From NCBI RefSeq assembly GCF_034190915.1, contig NW_026947486.1, positions 16,642,001-16,706,000 of the forward strand: a stretch of 64,000 nt of DNA. The letters are read 5' to 3'. The stretch comes from Cavia porcellus. Taxonomy: Eukaryota > Chordata > Mammalia > Rodentia > Caviidae. Of this stretch, positions 54,485 to 64,000 are shown in pieces (positions within the stretch are counted from its first letter, which is position 1; the number at the start of each line of letters is the position of its first letter). The notes under the pieces are model-generated. The model made no database searches. It was not told the DNA's origin and was given only the letters and a program-made list of their open reading frames with translations. The translations under genes and the position numbers were made by a program.

Positions 54485-55504
54485 CAACTAAATGCACATC
54501 CATCTGAAAGGAAAGGTAGTTTTTCAGTTCATGGCTGAAGATTTGTTCTGATTACTTGAGATTGCTTTTACCTGTAATCTTGCTTTTCTCCAGCAACCTA
54601 GTCAGCCTACTGTTTTGCTTAATTTTCAATGAATCTACAAATCCCTCCCTTCACCACACCTTTCACTGTTTTTGAGAGTTCCCTCAGGCTTGAGTTCAAC
54701 ATTAAGTTGCAAATGAAGTCAGTTAGAGATTTGGTGTTCTTTGCTACATGACGTGCTTCTTCCCTGGGTGGAAAAACACCCTCAGAGCTATATAGCTCTT
54801 GTGCTTCTGGCATGGAAGCTGGCACACTTCTTTTTATTAGTACCCTCACTTCCGGTCCTGAAAACTTGGTTGCTGTGAAGGAGACAACTGCTTTATTATG
54901 TCTTCTTGCTTTGCCCTCTTCTCATGAGCTGTGTCAAGGACAAATAGGCCTAGTATTCTTCGCATTGCTGCAATCTAGTTCTAGCTTTCATCTCCTGATG
55001 GAGATGGAAGAAGGAGCCCCCAACTCTTGGCCACATTAACCTAGACCCTAATCTCACCAACAAATATCAGGAGGGGAAAATGACATGCTGTCTTTTCTAC
55101 AATGATAGCTAGCTGGAAACTGGAGAGGGTAGGACCCTACATTCTTGGATTCACCAGGATGTAGTTTTCATCTTGCTGAGCTTAGAAAGAGAAGGAGATC
55201 CCAAGTATTAAAATACTCAGACTCTTATCAGTTCTTAATAGTTTAGTAGATTTTTCTCTAATAAATATTCTTTGTTTTCTGTGTGCTCCAAAAACAATTT
55301 TTGGAGAGTTTAAATGATTGCTTCAAAAATAATTTTCCTACCTTCAACAGTAAGCAGGTCCATTAAAATTTTGATGATATCATGCTAGAAGTAAAATTCC
55401 AACAGTTGCTTTAAAACTTTAAATATATACTCATTATAAGACTTAGCCATTCCACATCCAGTTATTTATTCAGAGAAAACATATAAGATAATCAAAGACA
55501 TATG
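54485..55504. other. Unique-looking interval
   Basis: No gene recognised. A 76-codon minus-strand frame (54619-54849) has no known motif. Confidence 0.4.
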
Positions 55505-56107
55505 CAGTAAAACTTTGGATTGTGAATAACCTGTTCTGTTAGTGTTCTGCAAGATGAACACACATTCCTAGTAAGTTTTAACCTAATAAAGAGAAAGACG
55601 TCAGGCAATATAAGTAGCATATGATTCTGAATGTCATGTGATCACAACCGAATCAATTGGTCTTCTCTCTCTTCCTGTGGGATTGTGTGTAATGTAAAAT
55701 TGCTGCAAAAATTTCAAAAGGAGGTAAAACCAAGTGTAATTAAATAGATTCCTTGAAAAAATTGCATGAAAAGAATAAGATTCTATTCCACCAATAGATA
55801 CCAGTGACTCCTTTAATGACAGCAGAAGACCTACACAAAACTCTCTTGTCTCCTTCATAGCTGTCATGAAGGTTTTCAAAGGCAAATGCATATTAATTTG
55901 TTTATTTTTCATTATATTTTGTATTTTATTTGTTATTTTGCATTATATTACAATATTTTAATCATTTTTATGTGGATTTTTTGGGTTATAGAACAAATCA
56001 TCTGAATTTCCATTATTTCTTATGGGAAAATTGCTTTTTTATACAAGTGCTTTTCATTACAAGCATGTTTCTGGAACAAATTATGCTGTCAAGCCAAGAC
56101 TTTACTG
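55505..56107 (+). mobile_element. Tigger (pogo/TcMar) DNA transposon, deleted
   Basis: Terminal inverted repeats CAGTAAAACTTTGG (55505-55518) and CCAAGACTTTACTG (56094-56107). The left end continues ATTGTGAATAACCTGTTCTG..TGTTCTGCAAGATGAAC..ATGTGATCACAACCGAATCAA, and the right end has TTATGGGAAAATTGCTTTTTTATACAAG..GCTGTCAAGCCAAGACTTTAC, as in Tigger-type ends. The transposase gene is absent; 603 bp remain. Confidence 0.82.
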
Positions 56108-56509
56108 TGCAAATTTTTATATCATATTATAAATGTAAATTCTAGAGCCCTATCTCTGGTCCACTGAGTCAGAAAATCTGAATATAGGATCTAACAATCT
56201 CTTCATGTATATCTGATGTGCTCTAAGATTTGAAAATTACTGTCTTAGGTAAATCTTGATGAGTGAAGGAGGTGATTTCAAGGATTGAAATTTGAAGACA
56301 GGGAATCTATCTGGGACACTGCCACAGGTGTTTATTATCTAAACTAAAAATGGAATAGAAAGAAAAATGAAATAAACTCATTTGATATAGGGACAAATGA
56401 ACTCCATCATCAATAGAATGGCCTCAGTGAAGAAAATAAGATACTCAGAATTGTTTCTAGATTTCTGACCTGGGTGAATGTGTGGATAATGGTGCTATGA
56501 ATTAAGTTT
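56108..56509. other. Unique-looking interval
   Basis: No gene or repeat recognised. Confidence 0.4.
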
Positions 56510-56687
56510 AAAAATATAGGAGACTAGGTCAGACGTGGTGACACATGCCATTAATCCCAGCTCTCAGGAGGCTGAGACAGGACAATCACTGTGAGTTCCA
56601 AGCCAGCCTGGAATACATAGTGAGCTCAAGGCTATCTTGAATTACATAGTAAGATCTTGTCTCAATACACAAACAAAAAATACAGGA
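56510..56687 (+). mobile_element. B1 SINE with internal duplication and TSD
   Basis: GTCAGACGTGGTGACACATGCC..ATCCCAGCTCTCAGGAGGCTGAG..CAAGCCAGCCTGGAATACATAGTGAG, then a second partial unit CTCAAGGCTATCTTGAATTACATAGTAAG and an A-rich tail. TSDs AAAAATATAGGA (56510-56521) and AAAAATACAGGA (56676-56687). Confidence 0.88.
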
Positions 56688-57185
56688 AGAAAATCATATT
56701 ATTTGAAAACTCATTGAGGCAAAATTCAAGTAACACTAAATTAACCATAGTCTGATGAATAATTCAATTGTTTAGTATATTCACAACATTTTATGACCAT
56801 TGTCTCTATCTAGTTTTGTTACCATGTGGTGGATTCTGTAAATAGATTCCAAGGCCTTGTGCATAATGGGAAATGAGTTGCAAATACACACCCAATGGCA
56901 ACTGAAAAGTAACTATACTTATTGAAGATCATGGGAAGATGTGCTCAGGTCAAGTCTGTGGCAACAAAAATATGGCATGAAAAGAAAAGTAGTGACAGAA
57001 AGCAAAAGCACTGCACACAGAAAAGTCATGCTTCTGAAATTTAATGGATATTCACATCAACTAAAAGTGCCTCTCCCCGAATGTAAGTCTCTGCCTCTTA
57101 GCACAACATCCTAGGGTGTTGTTCAAACTCAAATGGGTGGAGGGCAGTGATTTTCTCAGCTCCATTGTTCTATCCCCACTAGTCC
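56688..57185. other. Unique-looking interval
   Basis: No gene recognised. Confidence 0.4.
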
Positions 57186-58003
57186 CAAACCACTTCTATA
57201 ATACTAAAATAAAATCTCTTCCCCTGACTCATGGAAGGCACCATTTAATATTTACCTACTCTGGTTATTTCATATAAATGAAATCAAGCAATAAATATAT
57301 AGCCATTAGTGTCTGGCCTCTTTCATGTAGCATTATGTTTTTGAAGTTCATCTAAACTAGAGCATGTATTAATCCTTCTTGCCTTTTAATGGTTAAATAA
57401 CAATTTCTTGTATTATGTACCACAATTCGTTTATTCATTCACGGACATTTGTTTCCATCTTTTGGCTACTGTGAATAGTTCTGTATCAGCATGCATATAT
57501 ATGTATTCATTTTAATATCTGCTTAATATCTGTTTTCAATTCTTTTGGGTATATACCTAGGAACAGAATTTCAGGATCATAGGATAATTGTGTTTTTATT
57601 CTTTAAGGAATGGCCAAAATGGTCCTCATAATGTCTAGATTATTCTACATTCTTGTCAGCAACTCTTCAGGCTCCAATTTTTCCACATCTTTTCCAACAT
57701 TTGTTGTTTTCCATTTACTTTTATTATAGCCATTATAATAGATATAAGATAATATCTCATGTAGTTTTGATTTGAATTTTCCTAATGACTAGTGTTGCTG
57801 AATTTCTCTTCATGTACTTGTCATTAGTATATCTTCTTTGGAAAAAATTTGTTCATCTTTGCCCATTTTTAATTGGGCTATTTATCCTCCTGTCAAGTTA
57901 TAAGATTTCTTCATATATTTTGAATACTAAATTACTTTCAGCGATATGGTTTGCAAAAATTTTCTCTCATTCTATGCTATCTTTCATAGTTTTATATTTT
58001 TTT

Positions 58004-58203
58004 CAGTACTGAAGATTGAACTCAATGCCTTTTGAATGCTAGGCGAGCACTATACTACTGTAGGACATCCTTAACAGTTTTTAAGCATTTCAAATTCTGA
58101 GATAGTCTTGCTAAGTTGCACAGATTGCCTTCAAACTTGTAATCCTCTGCTTTGGATTCCTGAGTAGCTGGGATTACAAGCATGTATCACTAAACTCAAC
58201 TTG
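58004..58203 (-). mobile_element. B1-ID hybrid SINE, antisense
   Basis: ID part CAGTACTGAAGATTGAACTC..CTAGGCGAGCACTATACTAC, then the B1 part GAGATAGTCTTGCTAAGTTGC..CTTCAAACTTGTAATCCTC..CCTGAGTAGCTGGGATTACAAGC. Same dimer as at 49165. Confidence 0.82.
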
Positions 58204-58261
58204 ATAGTATCCTGTGATGAACAAAAGTTGTTTTATTTATATTTTTATTTTTGTTTTTATT

Positions 58262-58343
58262 TTTATTTTGATACTGGGAATTGAATTCAGGACCTTGCAC
58301 TTACCAGGCATGCACTTGTGCTGCTGAGCTAAAACCTCAGCTT
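58262..58343 (-). mobile_element. ID SINE, antisense
   Basis: GATACTGGGAATTGAATTCAGGACCTTGCACTTACC..GCTGCTGAGCTAAAACCTCAG, preceded by a T-rich run (the antisense tail). Confidence 0.85.
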
Positions 58344-59080
58344 TTATTTTTATTTTGAAGGGATCTAGTTTACTTATTTTGATTTTCATTATTCATGTTT
58401 TTGGTATCAAAGTCAGTAATCTGCTTTATAATTTCAAGTATATAAGGACTTACCTCTATCCTTTGTTCTAAGAGTTTTATGATTTTAGCTCTTATGTTAA
58501 GGTTATTGCTTCATTTGTACATGATTTAACATAGAAATCCAGGCTCATTCTTTTGCATGTGGATGTACAATTGGTCCAGCACTATTTGTTGAAGATACTA
58601 TTATTTTCCCATTGAATGATCATGACTCTTGTTCAAAATCAGCTGGACATGTATGCATCAATCCATTTCTTGACTCCCGATTCTATTCCATTGGCTTTTA
58701 TGTATCACACTGTTTTGATTATTATAATTTGGTGGTGAGGTTTATTATTTTTTCTATTGCTTTAACTTGTTGGGTCCCCTTGATCTAGCATATGAATCTG
58801 AGAAATAAATCCTCCATTTTTTCAAAAACTTTGGCAGGAATTGCATTGGGTCTGTGGAGAAATAGATTTAAAACAATGAATTAGTTTGTGCTGCTTGTGG
58901 GATATTCGTCATTTATAAGAAATAAGACACAATTTCTATAACTTATAAAAGAATTATAAATAGAATTTTAGATTTTAAATGATTTTTTCTGAAATATAAA
59001 CTGAATTCAGGGATGTTGTTGAGATATTTTGGGAATAATATGTAGAGGGAGAATATTTTTGATTCATTAACATTGAACAA

Positions 59081-59445
59081 TGTATTAATTATCCTTCCTT
59101 TACTACAGTGAATTGCTGGAGGCAATTAACTTATGAAAAGTGGTTTTTGGCTCATGATACTGAAGGTTCCAGTCCAAGATCATGTGTCTGTATTAATTTC
59201 AGCCTGTGATGAGAGCCACCAGATGGCAATGTCAAAGCAAATTTTTCCACACCACAAGCCCAGCAGTAAAGAGAGACAGCAGACCACCAAGGTTCCACAA
59301 TCTCTTTCAAGGGCAGGCTTCAATGAGCTATAACCTTTTAAAAAGTCCCACTTCTCAAAGATGCCATTATTTCCCTATAATCTAACCCCAGAGGCCAAAG
59401 GCTTAACACATGGAACTTTGTAGGATATCCGTCCAAACCATAACA
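59081..59445 (-). mobile_element. MaLR solo LTR
   Basis: TGTATTAATTATCCTTCC..TTTTTGGCTCATGATACTGAAGGTTCCAG..GAGAGCCACCAGATGGCA..CATGGAACTTTGTAGGATATCC..CCAAACCATAACA is an antisense MST/ORR1-like LTR of 365 bp with TG..CA ends. No clear TSD. Confidence 0.65.
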
Positions 59446-60070
59446 TGTGAAAATAATTTGCAAAAGGGGTTAATGAAGAAAGTGTCCAAGGAAAGAGTGG
59501 TGTAGCAGAAGCCAGGGAATGAATGAGACTTAATAGTTCCTACTATAGCATATTCATGAAATCAGTAAAAAAAATGAATATCTGACAATCATAAGGCCAC
59601 TGGAGACCAAAGGAAAGACAATCTGTTTGGATGTGGTGAATAAAATCTACCTAGGGTTATTTGGAGCATATAAAGAAAGCGAGAAAAAAGATGGAGATAG
59701 AAGTCTAGACTATAGCCTTTTAGTATCATGAGTATAAAAACAGACTGAAAGATAGGGCTTGTACAAGGAAAGGATTTATCATTCTTGGCAGATATAGAAG
59801 TTATGGAAATAGACCTTAAAGAAGATAAATTTGAATATGCAGCAGAAAAAGTGAATAATGTGTGGGATAAAACCATGGATCTATGGGAGAAGAGAGAGGA
59901 TACAGAAAGTGTTACCTTGAGCAGGATAAAAGATAACCTCTAAAGCCTGCTCTCTGCTTTAGCATAAATTATCAAACTTGAAAGTAAGTGCAAATAAAAT
60001 GACTCACATGTAGGAAAATCATAGAAGTTCAACATTTAATAGCCTTAATGTTCTGGGTGAAAAAGGTGGT
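59446..60070. other. Unique-looking interval
   Basis: Purine-rich; no gene or repeat recognised. Confidence 0.4.
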
Positions 60071-60525
60071 GTTATGGTTTAAACCTTAAATGTTCCTCAC
60101 AAAAATTCATGTGTTCAGAGTTTGGACTTTAAGAACGTGGTTGAGCTCAAAGTCCTAAGTCTGATTCTCGGTACCAATAAAATATTAAAATTTAATTTTT
60201 TTAAATTAGAAGATGATTGGGTCATAGAGACATTGTACTCATCAGTAGATTCATCTATTAATGAGTTCAGTAACTAAGTGTGCTGTTAAGAAGTGGGACC
60301 TGATTGAGAAAAGTCACTGAGAGGTAACTGGAAGGGTATATGTCTTTCTCTGGCTCCTCCCTTGTCTCTTTGCTTTCTGATACCTATGATATAAGCATCA
60401 TTCCTCCACCAGACTCTTCCACCATGATTTTGTGCCTTGGAACCAGATGACTATGGACTGAGAACCACCATAAACACCCCTTTTATGTTATGGGTGTCTG
60501 TTATTGTATCTCAGTGATGGGGAAG
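60071..60525 (+). mobile_element. MaLR LTR (MLT1/MST-like) with ID fragment
   Basis: TGTTATGGTTTAAACC..AAAATTCATGTGTTCAGAG..GATGATTGGGTCATAGAGAC..GAAGTGGGACCTGATTGAG..TCCTCCACCAGACTCTTCCACC..GCCTTGGAACCAGATGAC: a sense MaLR LTR. A small ID SINE fragment (about 60130-60190, GATTCTCGGTACCAATAAAA) has landed near its 5' end. Confidence 0.72.
60130..60190 (+). mobile_element. 5'-truncated ID SINE fragment
   Basis: GTGGTTGAGCTCAAAGTCC..AAGTCTGATTCTCGGTACCAATAAAAT resembles the 3' half of the ID at 16322-16430, including the same CGGTACCAATAAAA end. Confidence 0.6.
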
Positions 60526-61086
60526 ATGACTCAGAAAAAGGTAAAATCATCTTAACAGGGATGACAGCATGAATAGAATGATTAATGACACTAGTGAAGA
60601 AGACTGGAGCAAAAATTAAGAGGAATGGGAGGAGAAACTGGTGAGATAGATTAGCAAATTATTGAGAGATGCCAAGGGCCCAGAAAAGGGTGAAGACCAC
60701 AAATCCGTGGTGCTCTTAATCCATTCAAGGATGTAGTTTTCTGCAGCAGTATTCAGCGGCCCAGGAGGGACTCATTAAAGGCAATTGAGGGCAATTATCA
60801 AGGGCTATAAACTGTAGAACATACGTGGAGAAGGACAAAGGGCTTGGTTTTAAGTTCAGGAGACCATGATTGAGTGCAGTGGGTTCAAGTTTACATACAT
60901 GAAGACATGAAGCTAAAGAAGGTTAATGGATTGTTAATAGAATGGCCCTGAGGTCTCTATGTGAAGTTAAAGAGTTGAAATAAGGGAAAAAAAAAAGATT
61001 AGAAAGAAAGGAAGATTAGATCCATAATGGTACGTTTAAATGTAAGAGTTCAGAGGTGATGTTGTGAATGCTATCAGGGTCTAAGT
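60526..61086. other. Unique-looking interval
   Basis: No gene or repeat recognised. Confidence 0.4.
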
Positions 61087-61167
61087 CAGTGGTGATGTGC
61101 CTATAGACTGTGTGCTGCAGATGGTCATTTTTTATCATTGAAAACTGTAAGAGGCTCACTATCACTG
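61087..61167. mobile_element. hAT-type MITE, copy 2
   Basis: 81 bp with ends CAGTGGTGATGTGCC and GGCTCACTATCACTG as an imperfect inverted repeat. The interior CATTGAAAACTGTAAGAG is shared with copy 1 (CAATGAAAACTCTAAAAT). Flanks GTCTAAGT / ATCTAGGG are a possible decayed 8-bp TSD. Confidence 0.6.
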
Positions 61168-61384
61168 ATCTAGGGTATGACAGTCATAGCTAATTTATGT
61201 GGCATCAAAGAATTAGTCTCTTCCATAGAATTTGCAGAATAGTTATTATGCTCTATGGAGATCTTAGAAATAAAGTTCTATGAAGTATTTGAGGAGAAAA
61301 GGGAGTCGATTTAAAATGGAATGAGAGTTTTTGAGGAAAGAAAGTCAGCAGTGTGAGAAACATCCAAGCAAAATGAAAGATAAT

Positions 61385-61585
61385 GCACATCAGGAATCAT
61401 GCCAAAAGCTTAATATATTTATTTTAATCATCACATTAACTGTGCAAGGTAGGTGTTATATCTCATTTGCATATGAATAAACTGACACTGGGGGCATTTT
61501 AAAACTCCTCTAAAGTCATGTATCTGAAAAACAACTGAGCTGTTTTATGATCTGACTTCAAGACATGGTCTCTTAGTCATTAAAC
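61385..61585 (+). mobile_element. MIR SINE
   Basis: TTAATCATCACATTAACTGTGC..AAGGTAGGTGTTATATCTC..ATGAATAAACTGACACTGG..GAGCTGTTTTATGATCTGACTTC follows the MIR core and 3' consensus order. Ancient tRNA-derived SINE. Confidence 0.65.
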
Positions 61586-61642
61586 TGAATTGGAATGAGG
61601 GAATATAAAAGGAGAAGGTGCCAGAAGCTTAATAATGGTGAA

Positions 61643-61673
61643 CATATACATATATATGTGTATATTCTCTGAA

Positions 61674-61716
<43 letters not shown>

Positions 61717-61793
61717 CCATGACATATATATATATACATATATATATATATGCATATACATATATATATATATATTTATATGTATATATATAA
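61643..61793. repeat. Compound (TA)n microsatellite
   Basis: TA runs broken by CATATACATATA and GAACCAT segments; GAACCAT occurs on both sides of the longest run, so part of the array has duplicated with its flank. Confidence 0.9.
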
Positions 61794-62029
61794 CATCTTC
61801 ATCCTTTGTGCATTTTTCCTTAGAATCTAGCTAATAATTCTTGGCAGAAATCCCCACTGAAACTGCAGATAACTCATTTTTGCCATCTCTGCAGTTTCAC
61901 CAGCATTCCCACCTCATACCAGGTTTCTGTACGACATGTAGCTACTTTGAGTATTCTCAGTTTTTGTTCTGCACTTTCTAAGGCTTTATTAATACACTAT
62001 TTTATTAAATTAAATTAAATTACATAAGT

Positions 62030-62166
62030 GTGGGAGACATAATATGGTTAAGGTTTGAAACATAAAAATATATGCATCTCTCTGACCATATCTGAAATTT
62101 GAAGTCTTTTACAATTCTTGGGTACTCTAAGAATGTAACAACTGAAAATTTTAGGAGTCCACTGCA

Positions 62167-62204
<38 letters not shown>

Positions 62205-62255
62205 TTAAAATATACAATTTGTATTTATCATTTATGCCTCAATAAAACTGAAAAT
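62030..62255 (+). mobile_element. Ancient L1 3' end
   Basis: TTAAAATATACAATTTGTATTTATCATTTATGCCTCAATAAAACTGAAA is the typical end of old mammalian L1 3'UTRs. A (TA)n run (62170-62201) lies inside. Confidence 0.6.
62170..62201. repeat. (TA)n microsatellite
   Basis: About 32 bp of TA repeats. Confidence 0.93.
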
Positions 62256-62274
62256 ATTTGCTTAAAAGTAACAC

Positions 62275-63815
62275 AAGTGAAGCTTTTACAAAATGGCAAA
62301 GTAAAAAATGTTTGTAACATGTAAAAATGGACAGCTGATTTGCCTGATACATATAGAATAGGAAACATACATTGCCAGGTATTCTTCAGAAAAAGGACAA
62401 ATATACAGAATAAATAAAGAACTCACAAAGTTAAATCACTTAAAATAAAAGACCCAATCAAGAAATGTGCAGATAAATGAACAGACATTTCTCAGAAAAA
62501 GTACAAATGGCTAACAACCATATGAAAAAAATGTTCAATATCTCTGTCTAGTAGAAAAATCCTAATTAAAACAATGCTAAGAGTTTGTCTTATACCAGAA
62601 AAAATGGCAATCAATAATAAGTCAAAAAATAACAAACACTGTTGTGGCATAGTGAAAAAAGTAAACTCGTAAGTGGTTGATGAGAATGTGAACTAGTATG
62701 ACCATTACGGAAATCAGTATGGAGACACTTCAAAGTACTAAAACTAGAAATTTCATATGACTTAACTTTTGTATTTTAGATATCTTCACAAAGAACTAGT
62801 GACAACATGCTATAGTGATACATGCATACCAAAGTTTACAGCAGCAAAATTCATAATATCTAAATCCTGGAAGCATCTTATAACCTCATAAACAGGTGAA
62901 TGGATAAACAAAATGTGGCATGTATATATAATGGAATACTACATATCTGTAAAGATGGATGAATTCAGGATATTTGTAGGGAAATGAATGCACCTGGAAA
63001 ATATAATAAATCAGAAACACAAATTTAATTATATGGTATTTGTTATTTGAATAAGGTTAAATACAAACAAATAGTACAATAAAGGATGAATAGAAGGAGT
63101 CAAGTGGATAGGAATCTTGCAAATAGAAAGGGGTCAGGAGACTGAGGGTGAGGAGAAATGGGAAAAAGAAATAGTAAGAATTAAGCTATGCCATGTACAA
63201 ATATCAAGTACCCACAATGAATGTAAACATTATATGTCATAAACATGAGCAAAGAACAGTGAAAAAACAAGAATGAAAATGGGGAGTAAAGATTGAGACA
63301 GAGAGAGGGAAGTAAGAGTAAGGCTAAGGGAATTTTAAAAAGAAACCAATGATAAAAAGAAATCATGTAATATACATGCACCCACTTCCCAAGATAAATT
63401 TTACTATGGTTTGTGTTCAGATGCTCCCAAGCCTCATGCAGTCATGAACAAGGCTTAGTCTGGTGTTTGTGATTGGTTTGTTGGCTGATGCTGGGATTGG
63501 TGGTGTGAGTTCTGTACCTGCCCAGCGATGGAGCAAGCATATAGTGTAAGAGTGGGAAGAAGGAATGTTTCTGTCCTTTGCTCAGTTAGCTCTTGCTGTT
63601 TGCGGTGGCCCTGAGTGGCAGCTCTGTAATGCTACCCTGCCTAAGAGCAAGCTGAGTATGAACTGAAACCTCAAAAACTGTAACAAATAAAGTTCCCTTC
63701 CCTAATTTTGGGTGTCAAGTATTTTGTCTCAATGAGAGAAAAGTAATCAAGACAAATGTAAACTTTATGCATTGTGAACATGTACTAATAAAGTAAAATT
63801 AAAAAAAAAAGTTTT
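62275..63815 (+). mobile_element. Old L1 (L1M-like) ORF2 C-terminus and 3'UTR
   Basis: GATACATATAGAATAGGAAAC, AGACCCAATCAAGAAATGTGCAG, GAAAAAATGTTCAATATCTC, AATGTGAACTAGTATGACC..TTACGGAAATCAGTATGGAG, TGGCATGTATATATAATGGAATAC and ATGAATGCACCTGGAAAATA are the last third of ORF2 in order, followed by a purine-rich 3'UTR. A MaLR-like LTR is inserted near the end, and the A tail follows at about 63785-63815. Confidence 0.75.
63404..63757 (+). mobile_element. MaLR-like LTR in L1 3'UTR
   Basis: TACTATGGTTTGTGTTCAGATG..GAACTGAAACCTCAAAAACTG..AACAAATAAAGTTCCCTTCCC..TATTTTGTCTCAATGAGAGAAAAGTAATCAAGAC: sense LTR with an AATAAAG polyadenylation signal and the usual MaLR 3' end. Confidence 0.65.
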
Positions 63816-64000
63816 TAAATTAAGAGGAAAAATACCAAAAATCAAGTAACAAAATGAGTAACATATATAAGAAATTTGAATGGTCCATATATATATGGAA
63901 GTATGTCTAAAATAGCTCAATAGAAATATACCATCGTCATTTGAAAATATTTTATAATTATCGGACTGAAAAAAATAAAATTCTTGACAATACACCCTGT
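63816..64000. other. Right edge, no gene seen
   Basis: AT-rich sequence; the 76-codon minus-strand frame at 63765-63995 has no signature. Confidence 0.4.

Larger units (their letters stand above)
57190..58880 (-). mobile_element. Antisense old L1 (L1M) 3' region of ORF2
   Basis: Antisense ORF2 blocks in order: TTTTGGCTACTGTGAATAGTTC, TTTTGGGTATATACCTAGGAACAG, CTAATGACTAGTGTTGCTGAATTTCTC, AATTGGGCTATTTATCCTCC, TCTAAGAGTTTTATGATTTTAGCTC, TCATTCTTTTGCATGTGGATG, AGCACTATTTGTTGAAGATAC, TTCTATTCCATTGGC, GGAATTGCATTGGGTCTGTGG. Two SINEs interrupt it. It is opposite in strand to the L1 stack on the left. Confidence 0.82.

Noticed and set aside
54619..55039. Two 75-codon frames in unique-looking sequence as possible exons.
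   Set aside because: No splice context I could support, no recognisable domain and no repeat explanation; not enough for a gene call.
63880..63905. Short palindrome CCATATATATATGG as a regulatory (CArG-like) site.
   Set aside because: An AT-rich chance palindrome in a TA-rich area, with no gene nearby to regulate.
1..64000. CRISPR arrays, operons, phage or defence systems.
   Set aside because: No spaced direct repeats of the right form and no prokaryotic gene organisation. Composition and repeats are mammalian throughout.

Overview
The window is non-coding mammalian DNA made almost entirely of interspersed repeats. I found no host gene, no exon I would defend, no rRNA or tRNA gene, no CRISPR array and nothing prokaryotic. 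The best-placed organism is a rodent outside the mouse/rat group, probably a squirrel or close relative. It carries ID-type tRNA-like SINEs, B1 SINEs with an internal duplication, and B1-ID hybrid SINEs, on an LTR background of MaLR and ERVL elements and with old L2/MIR relics. The species call is inference; 'rodent' is fairly secure.

Layout, left half (1-46.7 kb). This is a stack of L1 (LINE-1) retrotransposons, all on the + strand. L1-A (223-3790) is bounded by a 15-bp target-site duplication (TSD) and lacks nearly all of ORF2. L1-B (about 4768-10420) is nearly complete but broken by many stops. An old L1 ORF2 relic (10.56-11.7 kb) is followed by a MaLR-like relic interrupted by L1-D (11769-13834), which is flanked by 13-bp repeats and stops inside ORF1. 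An older L1 (14.21-14.76 kb, resuming at 39.84 kb) is split by a 25-kb nest of L1s: L1-E, L1-F, L1-G, L1-H (inside a B1 tail inside L1-G) and L1-I. Inside this nest are an LTR carrying an ID SINE, a second LTR, a tiny L1 3' end and a complete MaLR provirus (34993-37237). L1-K (41655-46696) sits in 11-bp TSDs and has a 174-bp-monomer 5'UTR, an EN-to-RT deletion and a tandem-repeat 3'UTR.

Layout, right half (46.7-64 kb). Repeats are sparser and older: an MLT2-like ERVL LTR, two L2 fragments, MLT1-like LTRs, a solo ERVL-type LTR with a perfect 5-bp TSD (50416-50908), two members of one small hAT-type MITE family, a Tigger element, an antisense old L1 (57.2-58.9 kb) interrupted by SINEs, MaLR LTRs, a MIR, AT microsatellites and an old sense L1 3' end (62.3-63.8 kb). 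Unique-looking sequence lies between them.

Function. No L1 here has an intact ORF2, so none can be autonomous. The interest is structural: TSDs readable directly in the sequence let the order of insertions be worked out, and the L1 copies carry at least three different 5'UTR designs and two 3'UTR designs. I found no credible new molecular system. Old L1 and LTR family names are assigned from remembered consensus features and should be taken as class-level.
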